Source of the DNA: a virus
Length of the DNA: 33,735 nt
Virus record (IMG/VR): IMGVR_UViG_3300047497_000036
Span: 1 to 33,735 of that record
Strand: one strand, 5' to 3'
Shown: positions 22,268 through 30,821 of the stretch, piece by piece
Layout: the number at the start of each line of letters is the position of its first letter
Numbering within the stretch: position 1 is the first letter of the stretch
Notes under the pieces: model-generated
Seen by the model: only the letters and a program-made list of their open reading frames with translations
Told to the model about the DNA's origin: nothing
Databases searched by the model: none
Made by a program: the position numbers and the translations under genes

Positions 22268-23082
22268 TGGCGACTACTTTCCGATCCCTGCGCAAGTTCG
22301 CGGGCCCGCCGTGGCTCGTCGTGAACGGCGACTCGGCCGCGGTCGGGTATGTGCTCGACGCGCTGAAGGATGCCTTCGTCGACCGTCTCGAAAAGGGGCT
22401 TCTCGCGCGCTTCCCCCAGCAAGGCCCCGACGGCTCGCCCGCGGCCGACGACGCGCTCGCGGCGATGGGTCGCGACCGGCGGATCAAGCGGGGGATCTTC
22501 GACACGTCGGCCGCGTACGCGCTTCGCCTGCTCCGGTGGCTCGACGACTGGAAAGTCGCCGGCAACCCCTACGCCCTTATGCAACAGCTCGCGGCCTACC
22601 TGGGGCCGAGTGTCTCGCTTCGGACCGTCGACGCACGCGGGAACTGGTACAGCCGCGCGGCCGACGGCACCCTTTCCGTCAACCGCCAGCAAGGGAATTG
22701 GGACTGGTCGGGGCAGAACGCCTACGACGTCGCCCGATGGTCGCGCTTCTGGGTGATCATCTACCCTAACGGGCTCTGGCAGCCCGGCCCGAAGTGGGGC
22801 GACGCGGGGGCGAAGTGGGGCACGCCCGGGCGCACGTGGGGATCGACGGCGACCTCGGAGCAGGTCGCGTCGGTGCGATCCCTCGTCGCCGATTGGAAGC
22901 CCGCGGGCACGCGGTGCGTGAATATCATCGTCGCTTTCGACAATACTTCTTTCGACCCGACGCAGCCGCGAGACGGTACAGGGCTCCCTAACGGACTCTG
23001 GTCGCTCCCGAGCTATACGAACGGATCCAACGCGCAGGCGCCCTCGCGCCTCGCCACTGCCAGATATTGGGACGGTGTCTGA
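22267..23082 (+). CDS. Baseplate/tail protein, gpI-like (Mu gp48 position)
   Basis: A 271-aa protein placed between baseplate J and the tailspike, as gpI/gp48-type wedge proteins are. It starts MATTFRSLRKFAGPPWLV. The first 120 residues are helical (LDALKDAFVDRLEKGLLARF, RLLRWLDDWK). Trp/Gly-rich blocks follow (WQPGPKWGDAGAKWG, RTWGS), then RSLVADWKPAGTRCVNIIVAFD, a stretch typical of the family's C-terminal domain. The end probably docks the spike. Its stop overlaps the spike start. Confidence 0.65.
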   Translation: MATTFRSLRKFAGPPWLVVNGDSAAVGYVLDALKDAFVDRLEKGLLARFPQQGPDGSPAADDALAAMGRDRRIKRGIFDTSAAYALRLLRWLDDWKVAGNPYALMQQLAAYLGPSVSLRTVDARGNWYSRAADGTLSVNRQQGNWDWSGQNAYDVARWSRFWVIIYPNGLWQPGPKWGDAGAKWGTPGRTWGSTATSEQVASVRSLVADWKPAGTRCVNIIVAFDNTSFDPTQPRDGTGLPNGLWSLPSYTNGSNAQAPSRLATARYWDGV

Positions 23083-26000
23083 TGTCGAATAACTCCACGC
23101 CGTGGCTTGACGGCCTGCTGAACGGCTTTCGCCGGATGCTCGTCGGGGGCAACCCTGTCGCGATTCCGCCGACGCAGATCGCGAACGATCTGAACATCGT
23201 CAAGGGCGCGAGCGCCGTGTTCAACCCGAACACCGGGGCGCTCGATCTGTCCTTCGCCGGCGGCGCCGTCGCTTACGTCAACGTCACCGACGCGCCCTAC
23301 AACGCAAAGGGTGACGGGACCACGGACGATTCCGCGGCCATTGCGGCGGCGGCCACTGCGGCCCAGGGCCTGGGGGCCGGGGTCTACTTCCCCCACGGGA
23401 CCTACAGGATCAGCACCACCACCGCGCTGGCTAACGCACCGTCAGCGATTGAGCTTGGGGCGCAGATCTCGGTAGACTCCGGGAAAACCCTGACCTTTGC
23501 CGGTCTGGTGGACGGCGCCCCGGACCAGTATATTTTTCCGGGGTCCGGAACCGTCATCTTAGACGGCAATGCCGGGGTCTATGCCGTGTGGTTCGGGGCC
23601 GGGGTCAAGGCAGACCTGGCCGCAGTAATCAACGCCTGCGATACGGCCCTGGCCAGCAATGTGGGTTTTATTTGGGTGAACGTCAACGGGGGCAACTTGC
23701 TCTCTTACGTGGTCATCCACCAGGGCCACCACCTCCGCCTTTGGCCAGGCACATACGCCCCGAACTTCAATCACGATACGTTCAACCTGAACGCTACCCC
23801 GTGGTTGCTGGACGATTACACATCGCTTAGGGGGGCGGGGGATTCGACGGTCCTTCTGGAGAACGCGGGCGCCGCATCTTGGGGACCTGGCCAAGCCCAG
23901 ATCGTGATTGACGCCTATCAGCACGTGGTGGACGCCAATATCAATAACCTTGGCGGTTACGGCCACCTTCAGATCAGTGACGTTCAGATCCAGGCCCCGC
24001 CCGGTAACGCCTTCGGAATTGACGGCGCGGTGGGGGCCATCCAGCTAGGCAACGTTTACGGTTGCGTTATCGAGCGGGTGACGTGTCACCGGAATCATGG
24101 CGGGGGTGTCTACCTTGGCGCGCTTAGTACACCGCGCATCATGTCCGGGTGGGCTGTCTCTTGTGGCGCGGGCCCCTCCGGCCCCACAATACTTACAGGC
24201 ACCGGGACCAAGTTCTCTAGCATTCTCTTCCCTGGCCAAGTATTCGTTATCACGGATTTGCGGGACGCGGGCATTGTCCTAACCGGGACCGCAGGATCCA
24301 ATGTCTGGACTACGCCTCACGACTTGACCGCGGGGCCGGTACAGCTAAAGGCATCCGAGTCCATCGTCATTGATCTGCTACAATACGTGGTGTCCAGTGT
24401 CACCTATGATTCTGGCTCCGGTCTAAGTACGGTAACAACCGTTGAACAATGTAACAGTACAGGTCAACGCTACTTTGACCGCGGTTTTTTCAATATCTAT
24501 AGCATCCGGTCCGATACGAATATGCAGTTCCAGTCTGCTGTTACCGGGTATGCGGGAGACTACTTCGGGCCGGCTCTTTCTAACGTCAGTATCGCCCCCC
24601 TCTTTTGCGCGTACAATAACAAGATCGCCAAGTGCACGTTCCGCGGGTGTTACGGCCAGGTAGTTGGCCCGGTCAACGCTATGGGACTGGACATTGAGTC
24701 TTGTGACTTTTTGGAGCCTTCCCCCTCGCTGGCCGATGCTCTAACCTACCTGGATTGCGAGGCGAATTCCGGTTATTCATACATGGCCCGCATCCGTGTG
24801 CGCGGGTGTCTATTCGATGGGGCGGGGGCTTTCTGGGATGGCATAACTAACGGCTCGGCCAGCGGTATCCAGATCGTAGGCCCCACCGGCGCTAGCGGAC
24901 AGGAGCCTGTCTACGGCGGTTCGGCCATGCAGGATGATGGCCATATTATTTCCGATAACGTGTTCAAAAACATGATTTTCGGAATAAATGCCCTGTGTGT
25001 GTCTAACGTGGTCATCTCCGGCAACATGATAAAGACTGTTGCCGCAAATGGCGCAGGCATAGGTCTATGTAACGATGTTAAAATAACTGGCAATTACTTT
25101 GACGATCCTGTTGACGCCATCGGCATTTCAGGTTGCCAGCATGTAAAAGTGGTTGGTAACACATTCCGGGGACGCGGCAACCCTCAGACAGTTCTCGCAC
25201 AAGACATGACAGGGATTACGGGGGACCCGTACAATCCTGCGACCACATATCCGACCGATTACGTTGCCGTGGAGGGAAACATCTTCGAAGGTCCCTCCCC
25301 TGTTATTACCCTTGTAGGTGCCCACTCTAGCGCCGATAACGTAGTCAATGGCGTTAGGTGTACTAGCACCAATCGAGGTCAGGCCGTGGCTCCGCGGCTT
25401 GTTACGACCAGCGCCACCCTAAACGCCACGGATTGTGCGGTATTCGTGGACGCATCAGGCGGAGACTTGACGCTTACCCTGCCTAGCGCCGCGGTCCTCC
25501 CCCTCGCAGGCACCTTCCCGGAGTACAGGATCAAGCGCGTTGATAACTCCGGCCACACTGTAACCGTTGCAACTACCTCTGCCCAGACCATAGATGGGGC
25601 GGCCCCCTCCCCCCTGGCCGGTCGCGCTACTCTGTTCATTATCAGCGATGGGACCAACTGGCAGAACTTCCCGGCGGCTGGGGGTGGCGGAGGCGCTACA
25701 TGGGGCGGCCTAGGGGCGCTAAATGTCTCTATTATCCCTGATACAGATAACGCCTATGACCTCGGGTCCGGGGCGGATAGGATGCGTGCGGGGTACTTCG
25801 CGGGTTTCCTCGCTGTTGGAACTAGTCCGGCACTCTCAGGGCTTTTGAGGCTGGCCAACAATCAATCGATCGTCTGGCGCAATTTCAATGATACCGCGGA
25901 TGTGACGGTCTTTACGTTCGATAATACGCACAATTTGCAGATCGCCTCCCCGGCAAGCATCGGAGTACAGGCCCCCAATCAGGTCTTTATTTCGGCTAGC

Positions 26001-26363
26001 GGCTATGGGACTACATTCCTTTGCGGCGCCACGGCGGCGGTTGCTGGCCCTTTGACGGGGTTTTCTGCCCCCCTCAGATTCGGAGATTCTGGAGGAATTG
26101 ATCTTGGGACGGGTGGCACCACCACACTATCCTCCGCCCAGTATCAAAACCCCATAATCACTGTAACATCTGCTGGGTTGACCGGCGGCGCCACCCTGGC
26201 CTTCCCCACCACGTCCACTTATTATGTGGTAGACGCGACCGGCGTATCTTTCGGTGGATACGCTGTTACGGTCTCTGCCGGTACCGGGGCCGTAACAGGG
26301 TCTATCACCACCCCTGGAATCTACCTCGTGCGTGTCACGGGGAATAACGTTTACGTCAAGTAA
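23082..26363 (+). CDS. Tailspike / receptor-binding protein with pectate-lyase-type beta-helix
   Basis: A 1093-aa protein. The first about 80 residues are a phage-typical anchor (GNPVAIPPTQIANDLNIVKG). Residue 73 onward is the pectate_lyase_3 start (YNAKGDGTTDDSAAIAAAA, then GVYFPHGTYRIS), followed by a long right-handed beta-helix with NosD-like repeats (VVISGNMIKTV, DVKITGNYFDD, HVKVVGNTFRG). From about 790 a second region has TLTLPSAAVLPLAG and AYDLGSGADRMRAGYF-type fibre domains and a strand-rich end. It would bind and probably cleave surface polysaccharide. From about codon 85 codon use and base composition differ from all neighbours (more A/T-ending codons, CTG/GGG rather than CTC/TCG), a sign of acquisition. 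Confidence 0.8.
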   Translation: MSNNSTPWLDGLLNGFRRMLVGGNPVAIPPTQIANDLNIVKGASAVFNPNTGALDLSFAGGAVAYVNVTDAPYNAKGDGTTDDSAAIAAAATAAQGLGAGVYFPHGTYRISTTTALANAPSAIELGAQISVDSGKTLTFAGLVDGAPDQYIFPGSGTVILDGNAGVYAVWFGAGVKADLAAVINACDTALASNVGFIWVNVNGGNLLSYVVIHQGHHLRLWPGTYAPNFNHDTFNLNATPWLLDDYTSLRGAGDSTVLLENAGAASWGPGQAQIVIDAYQHVVDANINNLGGYGHLQISDVQIQAPPGNAFGIDGAVGAIQLGNVYGCVIERVTCHRNHGGGVYLGALSTPRIMSGWAVSCGAGPSGPTILTGTGTKFSSILFPGQVFVITDLRDAGIVLTGTAGSNVWTTPHDLTAGPVQLKASESIVIDLLQYVVSSVTYDSGSGLSTVTTVEQCNSTGQRYFDRGFFNIYSIRSDTNMQFQSAVTGYAGDYFGPALSNVSIAPLFCAYNNKIAKCTFRGCYGQVVGPVNAMGLDIESCDFLEPSPSLADALTYLDCEANSGYSYMARIRVRGCLFDGAGAFWDGITNGSASGIQIVGPTGASGQEPVYGGSAMQDDGHIISDNVFKNMIFGINALCVSNVVISGNMIKTVAANGAGIGLCNDVKITGNYFDDPVDAIGISGCQHVKVVGNTFRGRGNPQTVLAQDMTGITGDPYNPATTYPTDYVAVEGNIFEGPSPVITLVGAHSSADNVVNGVRCTSTNRGQAVAPRLVTTSATLNATDCAVFVDASGGDLTLTLPSAAVLPLAGTFPEYRIKRVDNSGHTVTVATTSAQTIDGAAPSPLAGRATLFIISDGTNWQNFPAAGGGGGATWGGLGALNVSIIPDTDNAYDLGSGADRMRAGYFAGFLAVGTSPALSGLLRLANNQSIVWRNFNDTADVTVFTFDNTHNLQIASPASIGVQAPNQVFISASGYGTTFLCGATAAVAGPLTGFSAPLRFGDSGGIDLGTGGTTTLSSAQYQNPIITVTSAGLTGGATLAFPTTSTYYVVDATGVSFGGYAVTVSAGTGAVTGSITTPGIYLVRVTGNNVYVK

Positions 26364-26446
26364 ACTCCCACTTGCCACGCCCATAGTGCGGCGGGGTCTG
26401 GGTCTCTGCCTGGGTTTACACGCAGTGAGTGAGAGAGAGTGAAAAC
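26364..26446. other. Short gap after the tailspike gene
   Basis: An 83-base stretch. It holds CGCAGTGAGTGAGAGAGAG-type purine-rich sequence that supplies the Shine-Dalgarno of the next gene. I see no terminator-like hairpin. Confidence 0.4.
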
Positions 26447-26626
26447 GTGAAAGACGATCATCTATCCCCGGTCGTTGTGAACTCTCTTCTCGCGACGGGC
26501 TTCGGCGCTATCTCCGCCGAAGCCCTCACGTACGCCGAGAAAATGCTCTCGGTGCTCGTCTTGGCAGTCGTTGCTGAGTGCGGGCGAAGACTCGTTTCGA
26601 AGTTCTGGAAAGGTGGAAAGTCATGA
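26447..26626 (+). CDS. Small single-pass membrane protein, holin candidate
   Basis: A 59-aa protein; GTG 26447 is chosen because GAGAGAG lies about eight bases before it, and a GTG at 26429 would add six residues. The N-terminal half (HLSPVVVNSLLATGFGAISAEALTYAEKM, split by length) is uncharged and amphipathic, followed by a hydrophobic segment MLSVLVLAVVAEC and a basic tail (RRLVSKFWKGGKS). Position at the head of the lysis block and the basic C-terminus suggest a holin, but only one clear membrane segment is seen. Confidence 0.45.
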   Translation: MKDDHLSPVVVNSLLATGFGAISAEALTYAEKMLSVLVLAVVAECGRRLVSKFWKGGKS

Positions 26627-27162
26627 TTGCTTGGGTCAACGCAAACCTCCCGATGCTCCTCGCCTGCTGGGCTGCACTCGGCGCTCTGTCCGGGCTGCTT
26701 GCTGCGAAGCTTCCCGCGGGTTTCGCGCAGAAGCTCTTCGCCGTGCTCTCGCACATCTCGCCCGCGAACCTGCTCGCGGCGTGGACGGCGCTGAACGGCG
26801 GATCCGCACCCCCGGCACCCCCGGCGCCCCCGGTCGTCGGCAAGCCCTCTGAGCGGGGCTTCGCCTCCATGCGTTCGATGCTCGCGGTTGTGATCCTCGC
26901 TGTCGCGGCGATCGTCGGCGTGCGCGCCCTGACCGGGTGCCAGATCATACCGGCGGTGCCCGCGATCGTCGACTGCGGCGGGAGGATCGCCGACGACGCG
27001 GCTGCAGGGATGTCCCTTTCGGCGATCGTCGCTGACGTCGCGCAACCGTGCGGAATGGACGTCGCGCAGGTGATCGCCTATTTGCTCGCTTCGAAGGATC
27101 CGCGCGTCATGAGCTCCCCGGCTCTCGCCGAGGCCAAGCGCGTGGAGAGGCTCTTCAAGTGA
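26623..27162 (+). CDS. Two-pass membrane protein of the lysis block
   Basis: A 180-aa protein whose ATG overlaps the previous stop (ATGA) after GAAAGGTGGAAAG. Membrane segment 1 is residues 9-30 (LPMLLACWAALGALSGLL). A Pro-rich linker (PPAPPAPPVVG) follows. Segment 2 is 86-105 (MLAVVILAVAAIVGVRA), ending in LTGC, which reads as a lipobox at Cys106. A helical C-terminus ends LAEAKRVERLFK. It may be a holin, or the second part may be a lipoprotein made from the internal ATG at 26869, a spanin-like arrangement. The function is inferred from context. Confidence 0.5.
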   Translation: MIAWVNANLPMLLACWAALGALSGLLAAKLPAGFAQKLFAVLSHISPANLLAAWTALNGGSAPPAPPAPPVVGKPSERGFASMRSMLAVVILAVAAIVGVRALTGCQIIPAVPAIVDCGGRIADDAAAGMSLSAIVADVAQPCGMDVAQVIAYLLASKDPRVMSSPALAEAKRVERLFK

Positions 27163-28070
27163 TCCCGCTCGTCGTCGTGGCGAAGGCGACGCTCGTTTCT
27201 TTCGTCGTCTTCGCCTTGGCGGTGCTCTTGCGCGTGGCGCTCGCCCGTCCCCGCCGGCCGTACGGCCGCGGCCTTCACCGGCCCGACCCGGCGAAGCACG
27301 CGCACCGCCTGCACGCGGCCCAGCACCTTGGGCTGACCGGCACGCCCAAGGGCGCGGCTCAGTGCGTCGTGTGCCCGCGGCTCGATCAGGGGCAAACCTC
27401 GACGTGTCACGCGCACTCGGGCGTGGCGGCGCTCTGGTGCCGCTACGCAACGAAGGGCGCGCCCCTTCCGTGGATCCCTTCGCCCGGGCTCCTCGCGTCG
27501 TGCACGTACGCCGACGTCCGTGCCGCGAAGTACCCCACGAACTACCTCCCGCCGCTCTCCGACGACGGCGCCGACCTCTCCGACGACGCCGAGGCATTGA
27601 AGCGTTGGGGGATTGACGCCATGGGTCCGCAGATCCCCGGTCGGTCGGGGGCGAGCGACGTGCCCGACGACGTGCCGGGCGTGCCCTTCGCCGAGCCGAA
27701 CCGCTACGCCGTCGAGCGAGCCTCGAGTCACATCATTACGGGGGAGTATCAGATCCCCGTCGACGCGAACGCGCCGGTGACGGTCGCCCTCGCCCTCGAC
27801 GCCGGGATCCCCGTGTGGCTCGGGTGCTTCGTTGATTCAGCCTTCGAAAACCTCGGGGCGAAGGACATCGCGCAACCGCCGAACGAGAGCGATCCCTATG
27901 GCGGGGGTCATGCGATGTACATCTCGGGCTACCGCACGAACGCGAAGGGCGAGTTCGAGTTCCGCGTTGAGAACTCTTGGGGCACCGGGTGGGCCGATGG
28001 CGGCGCCGTATGGGCCTCGAGCGCGTGGCTGAAAGCCTGCTGGATGCTTTGGCCAATGGCGGTCGCATGA
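27159..28070 (+). CDS. Membrane-anchored papain-like cysteine protease (C1 family)
   Basis: A 303-aa protein starting at a GTG overlapping the previous stop (GTGA). Residues 3-29 form one membrane anchor (LVVVAKATLVSFVVFALAV). The peptidase C1 signature is complete: oxyanion Gln77 and Cys83 in DQGQTSTCHAHSG, His251 in GGGHAMYISGYR and Asn272 in VENSWGTGWADGG. A papain-type propeptide is not evident. Known phage C1 enzymes are rare; in a lysis block it might attack envelope proteins, or aid entry if packaged. It overlaps the next lipoprotein gene by ATGA. Confidence 0.8.
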   Translation: MIPLVVVAKATLVSFVVFALAVLLRVALARPRRPYGRGLHRPDPAKHAHRLHAAQHLGLTGTPKGAAQCVVCPRLDQGQTSTCHAHSGVAALWCRYATKGAPLPWIPSPGLLASCTYADVRAAKYPTNYLPPLSDDGADLSDDAEALKRWGIDAMGPQIPGRSGASDVPDDVPGVPFAEPNRYAVERASSHIITGEYQIPVDANAPVTVALALDAGIPVWLGCFVDSAFENLGAKDIAQPPNESDPYGGGHAMYISGYRTNAKGEFEFRVENSWGTGWADGGAVWASSAWLKACWMLWPMAVA

Positions 28071-28273
28071 GACAGATCGTTGCAGCCCTGATCATCGTCT
28101 ACGTTGCGCGCGTCCTTCTCGGGTGCGCGCACGGCACGGGGCCGAGTCCCGTTACCCCGCCTCCCGACGCGGCCGACGCTTCGCCGTGCGACGTCGACGA
28201 CGCGATCAACGCCGGGCGCCTGATCCGCCAGCCCGACGGGGCAGCCCTTTATATCGTTTGCGGTGACACATGA
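28067..28273 (+). CDS. Small lipoprotein, outer-membrane spanin (Rz1-like) candidate
   Basis: A 68-aa protein with a signal sequence (MRQIVAALIIVYVARVLLGC) and lipobox LLGC at Cys20. The mature part is short and Pro-rich (PSPVTPPPDAADASP). Size, lipobox and Pro-rich tail are those of o-spanins, but no coupled Rz-like inner-membrane partner with long coiled coil is embedded here. It overlaps the protease upstream and the lysozyme downstream by ATGA. Confidence 0.55.
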   Translation: MRQIVAALIIVYVARVLLGCAHGTGPSPVTPPPDAADASPCDVDDAINAGRLIRQPDGAALYIVCGDT

Positions 28274-28908
28274 GGGATTCTGTCAAAGCAGCCTTCAACC
28301 GTTTTACCGACGCGTTCGAGGGTCACACCGACTTCATGTACCTCGACGTCCTCGGGTGGGCGACCACCGGCCGAGGGAACCTGATCGACCCGATCGAGCT
28401 CGCGATCAACCTGCCTTGGCTGAAGGCCGACGGCACGCCCGCGAGCAAGGGGCAGATCACGGACGAATGGAACACGATCAAGGCGCTGCAGAGCATCCGC
28501 CAGCGCGGCGGGTTCGCCTACAAGCCCTACACGACGCTCCACCTCGCCGAGGACGCGATCGACACCCTCTGCCTGCAGAAGGTCGCCGCGAACGAGAACG
28601 CGCTTCGGAAGGTCTTCCCCGCGTACGACTCGTGGCCCGCCGACGCGCAGCTCGGGCTCCTCTCCATGGCTTGGGCCATGGGGACCGGGTTTCGCTTCCC
28701 GAACTTCACCGCGGCGGCGAACCGCGGCGACTGGCAGACCGCGGCCGAGCAGTGCCGCATGCGAACCGACGGCAATCCCGGCGTCGCGCCGCGGAACACG
28801 GCAAACGCGAAGCTCTTCTTCAACGCCGAGCTTGTCACCGCGTACGCGCTCGATCCGTCCGTCCTCTACTACCCGAACAGCCCGGCGCATCCGACGACCG
28901 GAGGTTGA
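28270..28908 (+). CDS. Endolysin, T4-type lysozyme (GH24-like)
   Basis: A 212-aa protein. Glu17, Asp26 and Thr32 (FEG, MYLDVLGW, ATTGRGN) have the same 9- and 6-residue spacing as the Glu11-Asp20-Thr26 triad of T4 lysozyme. AQLGLLSMAWAMGTGF (146-161) matches the conserved helix of the family, followed by the FPNFTAAANRGDW region. It hydrolyses the glycan backbone of peptidoglycan. No signal peptide is present, so it needs a holin from this block. It is slightly longer than T4 lysozyme (164 aa). Start ATG overlaps the lipoprotein stop. Confidence 0.8.
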   Translation: MRDSVKAAFNRFTDAFEGHTDFMYLDVLGWATTGRGNLIDPIELAINLPWLKADGTPASKGQITDEWNTIKALQSIRQRGGFAYKPYTTLHLAEDAIDTLCLQKVAANENALRKVFPAYDSWPADAQLGLLSMAWAMGTGFRFPNFTAAANRGDWQTAAEQCRMRTDGNPGVAPRNTANAKLFFNAELVTAYALDPSVLYYPNSPAHPTTGG

Positions 28909-28911
28909 TCC

Positions 28912-30132
28912 ATGCCCTCGACTGTCCTCAGCTCGATCGCCATCGCGTCGTCCACGGACGCGACCCCGATCACGATCACGACCTCGGCGCCGCACAACCT
29001 CGTGACGGGGGCGCGTGCTTCCGTCCGGGGGCACTTGCTGAACACCAACGCCGACGGCGATTGGGTCGTCACGGTGATCGACGGCCTGAACTTCACCCTA
29101 AACAGCTCCTTCGGCAACGGGGCCGGGGCCGGGGGCGCGACGGGTGCCGTCTACCCCGACCCGAGCTCGTTCCCTGAGCCGAGCGACGGCGACGACGCGA
29201 CCGCGGCGAGCGTCGACGCGGCCTTTCAGGCGCTCGCTTACCAGGCCGGGCAGGCGGGCCAGCGCATCTCCATGCAGGTCGTCGACCCGACGTCGTCGAC
29301 GGCCTACCGCTCGCCCACGTGGGCCGCGTACGCCCGCCTGATCGGCTGCGGCGGGGGCGGGGGCGGGGGCTCTGGCGCGGCCGGAAGCACGGGCGCGACG
29401 CAGGCCGGCGGGGGCGGGGGCGGCGGGTCGGCTCCCTTCTGTGACGTGATCGTGCCCGTCATCTCCAACACCGATTACAACGTCGTGATCGGAGGGGGCG
29501 GTGCCGGCGCGGGAGGCCCCTCGACCGGCGACGGCGGCGCGGGGACGCAGGGCGGGGCGACGACCTTCTCCGGGCCCGGGGGCACGAAGGCATATTTCGT
29601 CGGCGCGTCCGGGGGCGCTGGGGGCACGACGTTGGGCACGACGGCGGCCACGGCTGGCGGCCCGACGAACAGCGGCGTCGGGAGCTACCCGAGCCCCGTC
29701 GCCGCGGGCGTCGTGCTCGAGGGTTGCGGCGGGTACGGGGGCTCCACGGGTGTAGTCGTGGGCAACACCGGCGGGGGCTACCCCGGGTCGGTAAGCCGAC
29801 ACGTCGGCCTCGGCGGGGCCGGGGGCGCGGGCGGAGCACCGAGCGGCGGCAACGCCGGCGGGTGCGGCGGTGGCGGCGGCGCCGGCGGCCCGCAGTCGGG
29901 TACGGCCTCGGCCTTCGCCGCGTCGCCCGGCGGGGCCGGCGGGGCCGGGGGCGCGGGCGCGACCTCGGGGCCAGGTAGCGCCGGCGGGGCCGGCGGGAGC
30001 GGCGGTTTCGGCGCCGGGGGTGGCGGCGGCGGTGGCGGGGGCAACGGTAGCTCGGGCAACTCGAACGGCGGGAGCGGAGGAAACGGCGGGGCCGGCTGCC
30101 TCACGATTATCTGGATGGCGAATTATCTCTGA
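28912..30132 (+). CDS. Glycine-rich tail tip / adhesin-like protein
   Basis: A 406-aa protein. Residues 1-80 form a beta module (PITITTSAPHNLVTGARASVRGH, DGDWVVTVIDGLNFTL) like the FCCH-type insert of phage tail proteins. Residues about 95-140 contain helical AASVDAAFQALAYQAGQAGQ and a YRSPTWAAYARLIGCGGGGGG transition. From about 145 to the end, Gly exceeds half of the residues in runs such as GGAGGAGG, ending CLTIIWMANYL. This recalls the polyglycine-II tips of T4-like gp38 adhesins, which bind outer-membrane proteins. The Gly-rich coding strand is strongly G-skewed. It could be a virion adhesin or a fibre tip. Confidence 0.6.
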   Translation: MPSTVLSSIAIASSTDATPITITTSAPHNLVTGARASVRGHLLNTNADGDWVVTVIDGLNFTLNSSFGNGAGAGGATGAVYPDPSSFPEPSDGDDATAASVDAAFQALAYQAGQAGQRISMQVVDPTSSTAYRSPTWAAYARLIGCGGGGGGGSGAAGSTGATQAGGGGGGGSAPFCDVIVPVISNTDYNVVIGGGGAGAGGPSTGDGGAGTQGGATTFSGPGGTKAYFVGASGGAGGTTLGTTAATAGGPTNSGVGSYPSPVAAGVVLEGCGGYGGSTGVVVGNTGGGYPGSVSRHVGLGGAGGAGGAPSGGNAGGCGGGGGAGGPQSGTASAFAASPGGAGGAGGAGATSGPGSAGGAGGSGGFGAGGGGGGGGGNGSSGNSNGGSGGNGGAGCLTIIWMANYL

Positions 30133-30249
30133 TTATTGCCTACGCGTCGTCAAGAATTATTTTCGGTAGGCTGGGTGCAGCCCTTGGCGATGTACCCGCA
30201 GATTCGGTCAGAGAGGGGCTTGGTGAAGCTCGCGCTCTCCCACGGAGGT

Positions 30250-30585
30250 TCATGGGAGCTCCGGTAAGTCGACCGTTTGCCCGGCGAGCGCGTGGCCGCT
30301 GTCGGAGAGGAACTGGATCCGACCGTCGCGCACGTACGAGTGACAGCGCGGCGAGTACACGTCTCCGGGCTTGTATGGCGCCACCACCTTGGCCGGGTCG
30401 GCATCGGCCGGGATGCGTCTCTCGTAAACAAGGATGCTGGGCGAGAGCGTGGGGCGCTCCTCGTCGCCATTGAAGTCCCACCCCTTAGGGTGAGGCTTGA
30501 TCGGGACGGTGTGAGGTTCGTTGCACCCAGGACAGGCGAAGGCCACGCGTTGCCGGCTCTCTGACACGTACTCGACCCGCCTCAC
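30250..30585 (-). CDS. DUF6527-like phage protein
   Basis: A 111-aa protein with the conserved pattern CPGCNEPHTVPI, WDFNGDEERPTLSPSILV, CHSYVRDGRIQFLSDSGHALAGQTVDLP. From memory these blocks define DUF6527, small phage proteins often near lysis genes and once misnamed ammonia monooxygenase; two CxxC/CH pairs may bind zinc. Function unknown. The GTG is chosen because it overlaps the upstream stop (GTGA) and has GAGGGG six bases before it. A TTG seven codons earlier is less likely. Leftward, opposite to the tail genes. Confidence 0.75.
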   Translation of the reverse strand: MRRVEYVSESRQRVAFACPGCNEPHTVPIKPHPKGWDFNGDEERPTLSPSILVYERRIPADADPAKVVAPYKPGDVYSPRCHSYVRDGRIQFLSDSGHALAGQTVDLPELP

Positions 30586-30821
30586 CGCGTCCCCCTCGGA
30601 CACCAAGGCGCGTCCGTCGTGACTTGCAGCGTGATCGCGGCCCCCGTCCCGTCGCTCGCCGGCCGCACCCCAACGCGACGTCGGAGATGATGTCTCCGCG
30701 GATCATTCGGTGGATGTCCGAATTCTGGAATCCCGCGCAGCCGTCGACCGTCGTTCTCTGTTTCCAGTTCGTGGATTCGGTCCCATTCGCTCGCCCCGGA
30801 TGACGCCTGCTCCTTGATCAT
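30582..30821 (-). CDS. Small protein upstream of the DUF6527-like gene
   Basis: A 79-aa reading frame starting at ATG three bases after GAGGGACC and ending in a TGA overlapping the DUF6527-like start. It begins MIKEQASSGASEWDRIHELE, an acidic helix, and continues basic (HHLRRRVGVRP). I recognise no domain. Coupling at its end favours a real gene; third-position bias is fair in the second half. Confidence 0.5.
   Translation of the reverse strand: MIKEQASSGASEWDRIHELETENDGRRLRGIPEFGHPPNDPRRHHLRRRVGVRPASDGTGAAITLQVTTDAPWCPRGTR

Noticed and set aside
28912-30132. Glycine-rich repeats as possible CRISPR or tandem DNA repeats
   Set aside because: There are no constant repeats with spacers; the pattern reflects glycine codons in one reading frame.
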